NCBI GenBank assembly: GCA_023393095.1 | Contig: JAEWMT010000044.1 | Coordinates: forward strand, 1-64,000 | Source of the DNA: Bacillota bacterium | GTDB lineage: Bacteria; Bacillota; Clostridia; Lachnospirales; Lachnospiraceae | DNA: 64,000 nt | Direction of reading: 5' to 3' | Shown: positions 1-7,481 of the stretch, in pieces | Layout of the letters: each line of letters opens with the position of its first letter | Position numbering within the stretch: the first letter of the stretch is position 1 | Made by a program: the position numbers and the translations under genes | The notes under the pieces: generated by a model | Databases searched by the model: none | Told to the model about the DNA's origin: nothing | Seen by the model: the letters and a program-made list of their open reading frames with translations, nothing else

Positions 1-194
1 ATATTAAGGATGGTTTTGCATTTTCCTATTATGAATATATTGGAAACGATTACGAGGCTGATATGGCAAAAATGGCACAGGATCCTGTTACACAGGAGTG
101 GTGGGGTGAATGTATCCCATGCTTAAAACCAATTGATAGTTCACCGGAAGATGCGTGTTGGACGGATATGGAACAGGTTTTTTATTATAATTAA
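1..194 (+). CDS. rhaM: L-rhamnose mutarotase, 3' end only
   Basis: The window opens inside a gene. Reading frame 3 is open from the first base to a TAA at 192-194 and encodes 63 residues. The family signature is clear: a run reading QDPVTQEWWGECIPC, then a proline- and serine-containing stretch, then the ending MEQVFYYN. This matches the C-terminal half of RhaM (DUF718), a small dimeric alpha-beta barrel enzyme (about 104 residues) that interconverts alpha- and beta-L-rhamnose in the cytoplasm. The gene lies 24 bases before a URO-D superfamily gene, so the two are probably co-transcribed in a sugar catabolic operon extending to the left. The N-terminal half, with the start codon, is outside the window. 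Confidence 0.8.
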   Translation, partial: IKDGFAFSYYEYIGNDYEADMAKMAQDPVTQEWWGECIPCLKPIDSSPEDACWTDMEQVFYYN

Positions 195-218
195 AAATGG
201 AAAAGGAAAGGAAAATAT

Positions 219-1256
219 ATGAATAGTATTGAACGTTTTTATGCAACAGTAAGTAGACAGCCAGTAGACAGACCGGCAGCATGGTTAGGAATGCCTGATA
301 TTCATTCACAGCCGGCTCTTTTTAAACATTATAATGTGAACAACCTGCATGAGTTAAAATTAGCAATTGGTGATGATTTTTATGCAGTTGAGGTACCGTA
401 TCAATCTCCGACCGCATCAGCTATCTATGCTGCCTTTGACTGGTATATGGACGGAGATGTAGATGCCGAGGATAGAACGCTTACAGCTCCAGGCTGCTTC
501 CATGATGCAGAGGAGATTGAGGATCTTGCATTTTTTGAGTGGCCAGATCCAGAAAAGTATATTGATGTAGAAGAATGCAAAAGAAGAGTAGATATGGCAC
601 CGAAGGATAAGGTGGCATTAGGAATGCTCTGGTCTTGTCATTTTCAGGATACCTGTGCAGCCTTTGGTATGGAAACAGCGTTAATGAATATGATAGCAAA
701 CCCAGAGATTTATGAGGAAGTTGATAAAAAGGTTATAGACTTTTACCTTAGAGCGAATGAGATTTTCCTAGAAGCTACCAAACATAGATTAAATGCTATA
801 TTAATTGGAAATGACATGGGTAGCCAGAGAGGTCTGATGCTGTCACCTGAAATGATTCGCCGTTTTATTATTCCGGGCTGTAAGAAGCTTGTGGATCTTG
901 CACACAGCTATGGTGTAAAGGTCATTTATCACTCCTGCGGTTCCATTGTCGAAGTGATTCCTGATCTAATTGAAGCTGGCGTTGATATCATCCATCCAAT
1001 ACAGGCAAAAGCTTATGGAATGGATCCAGAGAATCTGAAAAATTTATTTGGTAGTAAGGTAAGCTTTTGCGGAGGTGTTGATACACAAGAACTGCTAGTT
1101 AGTGGAAGTCCCGAAGAGGTTCGTAATAAAGTTAAGGAGCTTCGCAGCATATTCCCGAGTGGTTTAATTATATCTCCAAGTCACGAAGCAATATTACCGG
1201 ATATTGCGCCAGCTAATATTCAAGCCTTGTTTGATGAGGCTCAGAAGGTATATTAA
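219..1256 (+). CDS. URO-D superfamily protein (corrinoid methyltransferase-like)
   Basis: This 345-residue protein has the uroporphyrinogen decarboxylase/MtaA-CmuA fold. Residues 236-240 read VIYHSCG-like, giving H238 and C240, and C284 lies in SFCGGVDTQ. This His-x-Cys...Cys set is the zinc-thiolate site of methylcobamide:thiol methyltransferases and is not found in true HemE. A GGAAAGGA ribosome site lies just before the ATG. It follows the rhamnose mutarotase by 24 bases and no heme genes are nearby, so heme synthesis is unlikely. URO-D-like proteins occur in clostridial sugar and methyl-transfer operons with mostly unknown substrates. The exact reaction cannot be told from sequence; a methyltransferase or lyase-type activity on a sugar-derived compound is only an inference. 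Confidence 0.75.
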   Translation: MNSIERFYATVSRQPVDRPAAWLGMPDIHSQPALFKHYNVNNLHELKLAIGDDFYAVEVPYQSPTASAIYAAFDWYMDGDVDAEDRTLTAPGCFHDAEEIEDLAFFEWPDPEKYIDVEECKRRVDMAPKDKVALGMLWSCHFQDTCAAFGMETALMNMIANPEIYEEVDKKVIDFYLRANEIFLEATKHRLNAILIGNDMGSQRGLMLSPEMIRRFIIPGCKKLVDLAHSYGVKVIYHSCGSIVEVIPDLIEAGVDIIHPIQAKAYGMDPENLKNLFGSKVSFCGGVDTQELLVSGSPEEVRNKVKELRSIFPSGLIISPSHEAILPDIAPANIQALFDEAQKVY

Positions 1257-1433
1257 AGATATCGCAATATAATAACATGGAAAATAAAAGATGGAGTTGC
1301 TGCAAAATTTTTGTATTTTAAGATTTTCGGTAATCCCATCTTTTTCTGTTCTTTTCGCAGAAACCACTGGAACAGACATATGTATTAATAAAGTCTCATA
1401 AAATAGAATAAACAGGTAAAAGGAATTAGGCAT

Positions 1434-1961
1434 ATGAGGTTTTTGGTATATATTTCGGACTATATTATTCCGTTTATCTTTTTCTATATTATTGGTATGG
1501 GCTTGTTAATGAAAAAGAATGTATTTGATGACTTCATTACCGGAGCGAAGGATGGGTTTAAGGTGGTAATAGATATCTTGCCAACCTTAATTGGTCTTAT
1601 GGTAGCGATCGGTATTTTACGAGCCTCGGGAGTTCTTGATAATATTGCAGTGTTTCTTCAGCCGATAACGGATAAGCTGCATTTTCCTTCCGAAGCAGTT
1701 CCTCTTGTAATTATAAAAATGTTTTCTTCTTCTGCGGCTACGAGCCTGCTACTGGATATCTTTAAGGAGCATGGTCCTGACTCATATATAGGAAGACTCG
1801 CAAGTATTATCATGAGCTGCACGGAGACGATTTTCTATACGCTGGCGGTATATTTTATGGCTGCTGGCGTCAAAAAGACAAGATATACCCTTGCTGGTTG
1901 CCTCCTGGCTACATTTTCAGGAGTGGTTGCTAGTGTTATTATTACAAATTTAGTTTTTTAA
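1434..1961 (+). CDS. spmB: Spore maturation protein B (nucleoside-recognition/Gate domain)
   Basis: This 175-residue integral membrane protein has several hydrophobic segments and the family stretches ILPTLIGLMVAIGILRASG, KMFSSSAATSLLLDIF and SCTETIFYTLAVYF. The SS-A motif and the TETIFYT motif are hallmarks of SpmB, which acts with SpmA in dehydrating the spore core. The ATG is preceded by AAAAGGAATTAGGCAT, an acceptable ribosome site. SpmA is normally the neighbouring upstream gene, but the 177 bases before spmB encode nothing like it, so this copy stands alone. It is followed by a strong hairpin terminator. Family identification is solid; the missing partner is seen only within this window. 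Confidence 0.88.
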   Translation: MRFLVYISDYIIPFIFFYIIGMGLLMKKNVFDDFITGAKDGFKVVIDILPTLIGLMVAIGILRASGVLDNIAVFLQPITDKLHFPSEAVPLVIIKMFSSSAATSLLLDIFKEHGPDSYIGRLASIIMSCTETIFYTLAVYFMAAGVKKTRYTLAGCLLATFSGVVASVIITNLVF

Positions 1962-1963
1962 AT

Positions 1964-2028
1964 TAAAAGGGCTTAACAGAATGAATTAATTTCCGCTTGG
2001 AATAATATATTCTGTTCAGTCCTTTTTG
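1964..2028 (+). terminator. Rho-independent terminator after spmB
   Basis: The arms AAAAGGGCTTAACAGAAT and ATTCTGTTCAGTCCTTTT pair over about 18 bases with two weak positions, and the downstream arm ends in a T run. This separates spmB from the AmmeMemoRadiSam operon. Confidence 0.85.
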
Positions 2029-2131
2029 TATTATCAAATCCAAATAACGTATAAATATAAATACCGTTTTCTAAATATCAAAAATAACTTATAATTAATG
2101 TAAATGTAACATCGAAGTTGAGGAGGTTATT

Positions 2132-3517
2132 ATGGCATTATTGGGAGCATTTATTGTACCGCATCCGCCGCTACTAATTCCTGAGGTGGGAAAGGGACAG
2201 GAGAGGGAGATACCTAATACAATGAATAGTTATCAGGGGGTGGCAAGACGCATTGCTGCATTAAAACCGGATACGATTATTATTACTTCACCGCATACCA
2301 TCATGTATTCGGATTATTTCCATATCTCTCCGGGGTCATCGGCTAGGGGTGATTTCGGCAGCTTTGGTGCGAAGAAGGTATCATTCCATGTGGATTATGA
2401 TGAAGAGTTTGTGGAAGCACTGGAGGCGAAAGCGGAGAGAGAAGGGCTGGAAGCAGGAACCCTAGGGGAAAAACAGCCTGCACTGGATCACGGAACCATG
2501 GTTCCTTTCTATTTTATCAATCAATTTATGACTGATTATAAAATAGTTCGGGTTGGATTATCTAGTTTATCCCTACCGGATCATTATCGTTTGGGGAAGT
2601 ACATTACACAGACGGCGGATCAATTAAATCGCAGGATAGTATTTGTTGCTAGCGGCGATCTTTCCCACAGGCTGAAAGAGGACGGGCCTTATGGTTTTGC
2701 GAAAGAGGGGGTTCAATTTGACAAAGAGGTTACACAGGCAATGAGGGAAGGCGATTTTCTAAAGTTTCTTGAATTCTCGCCGGATTTTTGTGAGGCAGCA
2801 GGAGAATGCGGCTTAAGATCCTTTGTTATCATGGCAGGTGCTTTGACCGGTAAACAGGTTTCATCAGAGCTTCTATCCTATGAAGGAACCTTCGGGGTTG
2901 GCTATGCGGTATGTGAATTTAAGATAACCGGAGAGGAAGAGGGTAGGCACTTTGATCAGATATTTACTAAGAAACAGAGAGAACTTGCCAGGGAACGACA
3001 AAAATTAGAGGATAGCTATGTCCACCTTGCTAGAATATCTCTTGAAACCTATATCACCACAGGTGAATATGCAAAGATGCCTGAGAATCTACCGGAAGAA
3101 ATGATGAATAACCGTGCAGGTGTCTTTGTATCACTAAAAAAACACGGAAGTTTAAGGGGATGCATCGGTACGATTGCACCTGTTACCGAAAATATTGCAA
3201 AGGAGATACTGCGTAATGCGGTAAGTGCCGCTGTGGAAGATCCAAGATTTCCTCCGGTTACCGAAAAAGAGCTGGAGGAACTGGTGTATAGCGTTGATGT
3301 GCTGGCAGATGCAGAACCGATTAAATCAATGGACGAGCTTGATGTTAAGCGCTACGGGGTAATCGTATCCTCTGGCAGAAAGCGTGGTCTGCTTCTCCCG
3401 AACCTAGAGGGTGTGGACACGGTGGAGCAGCAGATAGCCATAGCAAAGAAAAAAGCAGGAATATATGATAATGAGAAGTTCTCGATGGAACGTTTTGAGG
3501 TGGTGAGACATAAGTGA
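2132..3517 (+). CDS. AmmeMemoRadiSam fusion: MEMO-like domain plus AMMECR1 domain
   Basis: This 461-residue protein has two parts. Residues 1 to about 265 are a MEMO/LigB-like domain, similar to class III extradiol dioxygenases, with candidate metal ligands in VPHPPLL (H11), TSPHT and GDLSH. Residues about 285-461 are an AMMECR1 domain with the hallmark LRGCIGT near residue 343. In bacteria MEMO, AMMECR1 and a radical SAM enzyme form the AmmeMemoRadiSam set, whose biochemical product is not established; here the first two are fused. A GGAGG site precedes the ATG well. The next gene begins with a GTG that overlaps this stop by four bases, which points to translational coupling and a common task. 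Confidence 0.9.
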   Translation: MALLGAFIVPHPPLLIPEVGKGQEREIPNTMNSYQGVARRIAALKPDTIIITSPHTIMYSDYFHISPGSSARGDFGSFGAKKVSFHVDYDEEFVEALEAKAEREGLEAGTLGEKQPALDHGTMVPFYFINQFMTDYKIVRVGLSSLSLPDHYRLGKYITQTADQLNRRIVFVASGDLSHRLKEDGPYGFAKEGVQFDKEVTQAMREGDFLKFLEFSPDFCEAAGECGLRSFVIMAGALTGKQVSSELLSYEGTFGVGYAVCEFKITGEEEGRHFDQIFTKKQRELARERQKLEDSYVHLARISLETYITTGEYAKMPENLPEEMMNNRAGVFVSLKKHGSLRGCIGTIAPVTENIAKEILRNAVSAAVEDPRFPPVTEKELEELVYSVDVLADAEPIKSMDELDVKRYGVIVSSGRKRGLLLPNLEGVDTVEQQIAIAKKKAGIYDNEKFSMERFEVVRHK

Positions 3518-4341
3518 GAGTAGAGTGTGAAATCTGCCCCCATCGTTGTAAGATCGAAGAGGGACATGTGGGTTTATGCAAAGGCAGAATGAATAAGAAT
3601 GGTAAGATCATCAGTGCAAATTACGGAAAATTAACAGCGGTTGCATTAGATCCGATTGAGAAGAAGCCTCTTTATCATTTTCATCCTGGAAGTAAGATAC
3701 TCTCTGTAGGGAGTTATGGTTGTAATTTGAATTGCCCGTTTTGCCAGAACTGTGATATCTCCATGGTAGGCAGTGATGAAGTAGAAACGGATGAAATTAT
3801 CTGTGAGGAACTGGTCCAAAAAGCTTTATTACTGAAAAATCAAGGAAATATCGGAATCGCCTACACTTATAATGAACCGTTGATTGGCTATGAATTTGTT
3901 AGAGACTGTGCAATTCTTACCAGGCAAAATGGGCTTAAGAATGTGGTGGTTACCAATGGCTACATCTGCGAAAAGCCGCTTATAGAGTTGCTTCCAGTTA
4001 TTGATGCCTTTAATATTGATCTGAAGGGCTTTACCGAGGAATACTATCATAAGCTTCGAGGGGATCTTCGAACAGTAAAACATTCGATCGAGCTGGCAGC
4101 AGAACAATGTCATGTAGAAGTTACCACCTTAATTGTTCCGGGTGAAAATGATAGTGAAGAAGAGATGGAGGAATTATCTGGTTGGCTTGCAGGCGTAAAC
4201 CCTGAGATCCCCCTTCACATATCTCGTTTCTTTCCAAGATGGCATATGCAGGACAGAGATGCAACTCCGGTACAACAGGTTTATCATCTGGCGGAGGTGG
4301 CAAGAAAGAATTTAAAATATGTGTATGAGGGGAATTGTTAA
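3514..4341 (+). CDS. amrS: AmmeMemoRadiSam system radical SAM enzyme
   Basis: This 275-residue radical SAM enzyme has the cluster motif C70-x3-C74-x2-C77 in SYGCNLNCPFCQNC. An extra N-terminal cysteine set (C5, C8, C12, C22) resembles the AmrS/PflA-like group and may bind metal. The start is GTG, inside the stop region of the preceding MEMO-AMMECR1 gene (GTGA overlap), so the two proteins are probably made together. AmrS enzymes are predicted glycyl-radical-activase-like proteins whose substrate is unknown. The family call rests on motif and operon context; no function beyond that is claimed. Confidence 0.9.
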   Translation: MRVECEICPHRCKIEEGHVGLCKGRMNKNGKIISANYGKLTAVALDPIEKKPLYHFHPGSKILSVGSYGCNLNCPFCQNCDISMVGSDEVETDEIICEELVQKALLLKNQGNIGIAYTYNEPLIGYEFVRDCAILTRQNGLKNVVVTNGYICEKPLIELLPVIDAFNIDLKGFTEEYYHKLRGDLRTVKHSIELAAEQCHVEVTTLIVPGENDSEEEMEELSGWLAGVNPEIPLHISRFFPRWHMQDRDATPVQQVYHLAEVARKNLKYVYEGNC

Positions 4342-4347
4342 TATAAC

Positions 4348-5043
4348 TTATTCTGCTTTCAGGCTCCTTTGGTACAAATAAGAAGCCAGTAAGACGAATA
4401 ATATAAAGCTAATTCCGATGACACAAGCACCGAATACAGTAAGATCTTTTCCTGAGAACAGGTAACTGATTTGCTGACTGTAGGTGAATCTTGCAACGGA
4501 TTCGATCCCTTTATTAAAGTTTGATAGCATGGGTAGGAAGGAGAATACCATAGAAAAAGGAACAGCCACACCACTTGCTGCTGAAGCATTTTTTGCATAA
4601 AGTCCAATACAGATTCCGATGATAATAGAAATCAGACAGCCGCCGCCTAAGGCTACGAGAAAGATTAAGGATTCTGTTACTGTTTTATCCATTGCAAATA
4701 TAAATATGCATCCGGTAGCCAGATTGGCAAGTAATACAAAACCCCCAATACTGATAAAATATTCTCTTAGAGTAACATTTGACATGATGAGTACTCTCAA
4801 GGTGTTTGTCTCTTTTTCTTCCGATAATATACTTGATATCGAAACAATTGGTGCAAATACACAGTGCATGGTGGCAAAAATGGCAATAAAAAATAGCGGA
4901 GATCCTGCTTGATCCTTCATTGCCTGTGTCATTACAAGAGCAATACAGGGATATACAATGAATAACATCATTACCGGCATGTTTTTCAGGGTATCCTTCA
5001 GCTGTTTTACTATTAAGGCAGAGATATTCTGTACACGAATCAT
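4348..5043 (-). CDS. ABC-2 type transporter permease
   Basis: This 231-residue membrane protein has about six hydrophobic segments and the ABC-2 permease stretch SSILSEEKETNTLRVLIMS near residue 75. It is the membrane subunit of the exporter whose ATPase is the preceding gene on the same strand: the ATG overlaps the TGA of that gene (ATGA). The locus continues upstream with a DUF3021-like protein and a LytTR regulator, an arrangement common in Firmicutes for inducible export of peptides or drugs. The substrate cannot be told from sequence. It converges with amrS with only six bases between stops and no visible strong terminator. Confidence 0.85.
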   Translation of the reverse strand: MIRVQNISALIVKQLKDTLKNMPVMMLFIVYPCIALVMTQAMKDQAGSPLFFIAIFATMHCVFAPIVSISSILSEEKETNTLRVLIMSNVTLREYFISIGGFVLLANLATGCIFIFAMDKTVTESLIFLVALGGGCLISIIIGICIGLYAKNASAASGVAVPFSMVFSFLPMLSNFNKGIESVARFTYSQQISYLFSGKDLTVFGACVIGISFILFVLLASYLYQRSLKAE

Positions 5044-5882
5044 CGATTTAACTCCTTTCCAGTTAACGTCATAAATACCTGTTCTAGATTAGGCTCTGAG
5101 GAATGAATGGTCTCTATCTTACTCTCTGTTAACAGTTTTGCAATAGACCCGGCGGACTCAGGCTCGTTGGATAATGTAATTGAATTACCATCCTTACATA
5201 GGATTGTTATCATATTGTTTTTGTTATATTTTCTGCATAATTCCTCTGGTATGCCGTATTCGACGATGATTCCGCCATTCAGCAAAGCAATATGATCACA
5301 AAGCTTATAAGCTTCCTCCATGTTGTGGGTTGTTAGGAAAATCGTTGTCCCGTCCTCTTTTAGTTTCTGAAGGAGTTTGTGAATTTCATTTGCTGTGGAA
5401 GGGTCAAGTCCGCTGGTTGGCTCATCTAGGAATAAAATCTTAGGGTGGTGCAGCAAGGCTCTGGCAAGGATTAGTCTCTGCTTCATTCCTTTTGAAAGTT
5501 TACCGGCAGATATATTAACATCGTTTAAGCCCACCTGATTAAGGATTTCTAGAACATCTTTTTTCTTTTTTCCATAAAGCTTTGCAAAGAGCATCATATT
5601 ATCCAGACAGGATAACCGATTATAAACTCCGCTGTTATCCATAACCATTCCAATATTATCATAAATGCTTCGATCCAGCTGGTCACAGCTTTTACCAAGA
5701 ATCATAGCCTGACCGTTATAGATAAGCTGACCGGTTAATATTTTAATCAAAGTGGTTTTTCCGGCACCTGACGGGCCAAGAAGTCCGAATATTTCTGAAT
5801 TGGAGACGGTAAAAGAGACATTTTTTAAAACCTCCTTCTGCCCGAAATTTTTAGATATCCCGCTAATTACTATTTGATTCAT
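5040..5882 (-). CDS. ABC transporter ATP-binding protein
   Basis: This 280-residue ATPase has Walker A GPSGAGKTTL, the signature LSKGMKQRL, Walker B ILFLDEPTSGLD and the switch histidine in TTHNMEE. The C-terminal 70 residues are the extra domain typical of drug or peptide exporter ATPases (DrrA/CcmA-like). The frame is open for 17 more codons, but I place the start at 5882 because the ATG there is preceded by GGAGGAG at normal distance. This start overlaps the end of the upstream DUF3021-like gene by 20 bases. It energises the permease encoded directly after it. Confidence 0.9.
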   Translation of the reverse strand: MNQIVISGISKNFGQKEVLKNVSFTVSNSEIFGLLGPSGAGKTTLIKILTGQLIYNGQAMILGKSCDQLDRSIYDNIGMVMDNSGVYNRLSCLDNMMLFAKLYGKKKKDVLEILNQVGLNDVNISAGKLSKGMKQRLILARALLHHPKILFLDEPTSGLDPSTANEIHKLLQKLKEDGTTIFLTTHNMEEAYKLCDHIALLNGGIIVEYGIPEELCRKYNKNNMITILCKDGNSITLSNEPESAGSIAKLLTESKIETIHSSEPNLEQVFMTLTGKELNR

Positions 5883-6369
5883 TGCGATCTTCTCCTCCAT
5901 GTTGATTCTTATAAAAGGAAAGCAATTCATCATATTTTTTGCTTTCCAGTTTTGTTCTAATAATCATAAACAGGGTGCAGATAATGAAACAGCTGCCAAA
6001 ACAGGTAAAGAATCCAATCCAGGCATAGGGATAATCAAGGGGAGCCCAATCAAAAACTATAATTAATATAATACTGGAGATTAGAGTACTAAGAAGTAAC
6101 AGGACGGACCTCCATAAGGTCATCATGTTTTTAAACAATTTCTCAGAAAAAAATAATGCTTTTAATGAGATAATAATAGTTGAACTGAGTAAAAATTGTA
6201 GTAGAGTAGAAATAGCCAGACCTTTCGAACCGAATTTATACAAGTTGGAGATTTTGTTTGCACCGTCTCCGAAGAGGCTTGCTAATAAAATAAGGAGTAA
6301 AACATCTACAGCAAATAAAATCAGCACTTGAGTAATAAAATTATATTTTCTCTTAAATTTCTGTTCCAT
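5863..6369 (-). CDS. DUF3021-like four-helix membrane protein
   Basis: This 168-residue protein has four hydrophobic helices (about residues 12-32, 52-72, 85-107 and 115-138) and a charged C-terminal tail. Its size, topology and place directly after a LytTR gene fit the DUF3021 family, which is usually paired with LytTR regulators and may hold the regulator at the membrane or sense envelope stress. The ATG shares its A with the TAA of the LytTR gene, so translation is coupled. Assignment rests mainly on context and topology. Confidence 0.7.
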   Translation of the reverse strand: MEQKFKRKYNFITQVLILFAVDVLLLILLASLFGDGANKISNLYKFGSKGLAISTLLQFLLSSTIIISLKALFFSEKLFKNMMTLWRSVLLLLSTLISSIILIIVFDWAPLDYPYAWIGFFTCFGSCFIICTLFMIIRTKLESKKYDELLSFYKNQHGGEDRNESNSN

Positions 6370-6809
6370 TATTTCACCCCCAGCTTTTTCTTAATAATTG
6401 GTGCATACTGTCTGGATACGATTATTTTCTCCTTGTTACTCATTGTGACCAGAAGCCTCCCGTCGATATCTGCTCTAATAGAGTTAATATGATTAAAATT
6501 AATAATACAGGATTTACTTATCCTGATAAAATCCAAGGCATATAGCTGATTTTCCAATTCATATAATTTTAAATCCGTCTCATAAAAGTAATTGTTAGTA
6601 TAGAAGAAGGTTTTCTTATCGACCGTGTCTATGTATAAAACCTGAGAGGCATCCAGTATATAAGTTTGGTTATCTTTCTTTCCCGTAAGCTTTAAATCCA
6701 TCACACGAAGTATGGATATTAACTTTTCCACATTCGTGTCTAACTTATTGCAGTTTATTGTAATTTCGGTTTCGGAAAAAGACGGATCTTCATTAATATG
6801 TATCTTCAA
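6369..6809 (-). CDS. LytTR-domain transcription regulator
   Basis: This 146-residue protein has an N-terminal segment of about 45 residues and a C-terminal LytTR DNA-binding domain (about 50-146). The domain shows the typical strands YILDASQVLYIDTVDKKTF, the FIRISKSCIINFNHI segment and a terminal VSRQYAPIIKKKLG helix. It has no receiver domain, like other LytTR-DUF3021 pairs. The start is TTG at 6809, chosen because GGAGGTG lies at the right distance and no good ATG is present. It heads a four-gene operon with DUF3021-like, ATPase and permease genes and probably regulates it. Confidence 0.88.
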   Translation of the reverse strand: MKIHINEDPSFSETEITINCNKLDTNVEKLISILRVMDLKLTGKKDNQTYILDASQVLYIDTVDKKTFFYTNNYFYETDLKLYELENQLYALDFIRISKSCIINFNHINSIRADIDGRLLVTMSNKEKIIVSRQYAPIIKKKLGVK

Positions 6810-6833
6810 TCAGTGCACCTCCATTTCAACTTT

Positions 6834-6862
6834 ACTATAATAATATTACTAAATAAATGCAA
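6834..6862 (-). promoter_or_regulatory. Promoter of the LytTR/ABC-2 operon
   Basis: On the minus strand, TTGCAT (6862-6857) and TATAGT (6839-6834) are separated by 17 bases, a good housekeeping sigma promoter ending about 25 bases before the TTG start. Confidence 0.6.
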
Positions 6863-7021
6863 GATATAGGGACTAAGATGCTTAAAATGATTCCTATGTT
6901 TCGGAAATTTAAGGCTTCTTACATAAATTGCTCAGGTTTCTATGATAATAAAATAGTAAAATACTTTGCAAACAATAATTAGATATGGGAACCGAAACCA
7001 GCTGCATAATGGAGGTGCTTT

Positions 7022-7174
7022 ATGAACGAGGGAAAACAGGAAAAAATAAAACAAAAAAAAGAGCAGGAGAAATTCAATAATGTAACAAATTCTGTTAAAC
7101 CGGAAAATCAAAATCAGAATCATAACGTTAGAAAAGAAGGGGTCGGAAGACAGAATAATAAATACAGGGATTAA
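7022..7174 (+). CDS. Small hydrophilic protein, 50 residues
   Basis: A 50-codon frame starts at an ATG preceded by GGAGGTG with five-base spacing and ends with TAA. The protein is highly charged, rich in Lys, Glu, Asn and Gln, lacks Cys and Trp, has no hydrophobic stretch and ends QNHNVRKEGVGRQNNKYRD. The composition and short GxG-type tail recall the small spore-associated hydrophilic proteins of clostridia, but I do not recognise a named family. The strong ribosome site is the main reason to believe it is expressed. It sits alone between a divergent LytTR operon and the chemoreceptor gene. Confidence 0.55.
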   Translation: MNEGKQEKIKQKKEQEKFNNVTNSVKPENQNQNHNVRKEGVGRQNNKYRD

Positions 7175-7242
7175 ATTATATCAATGGAGGATGTTACTTT
7201 TAAACAATATATGATATAAGTAATTCCGCATAATCTATACAC

Positions 7243-7344
7243 AAGTTAAAAGGCATTAGGTAATTGCGAAACTATATAGTCTTTGTAATTGTATACAATA
7301 TCTGAAATTTAAGAGTTTCGCAATTATCTAAAGTTAAAAGGCAT
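7243..7344. repeat. Inverted repeat element bounded by 14-base direct repeats
   Basis: Arms TAGGTAATTGCGAAACT (7257-7273) and AGTTTCGCAATTATCTA (7314-7330) are complementary at 16 of 17 positions, with a 40-base AT-rich centre. Directly outside both arms lies AAGTTAAAAGGCAT (7243-7256 and 7331-7344), identical in both copies. This looks like a 74-base miniature element with a target-type duplication. One arm recurs exactly at 30889-30905. Confidence 0.75.
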
Positions 7345-7409
7345 GTGTGTAGCTTCCATTTATGAGTTGCAGAAAGAATTTACTTAATAATAATTACTAT
7401 TATTGATAA

Positions 7410-7438
7410 TTGATTTCTTTGATAAAATGATGTATGAT
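7410..7438 (+). promoter_or_regulatory. Promoter of the H-NOX chemoreceptor gene
   Basis: TTGATT (7410-7415) and TATGAT (7433-7438) are spaced by 17 bases, about 40 bases before the start codon. The rest of 7175-7481 holds only the inverted repeat element and AT-rich DNA. Confidence 0.55.
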
Positions 7439-7481
7439 AGCAATAAGGTAATATACTTATAGTAGATAAGGAGGAACAGAT

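Noticed and set aside
219..1256. HemE (uroporphyrinogen decarboxylase of heme synthesis)
   Set aside because: The zinc-binding His-x-Cys...Cys set and lack of heme genes point to the methyltransferase-type branch.
1260..1345. Hairpin AAAGATGG...CCATCTTT after the URO-D gene as a terminator
   Set aside because: The loop is about 50 bases with poor inner pairing; it may help termination but is not strong enough to list.
3345..3611. Minus-strand open frames inside the AMMECR1 coding region
   Set aside because: They are shadows of the plus-strand gene and contain no recognisable domain or ribosome site.
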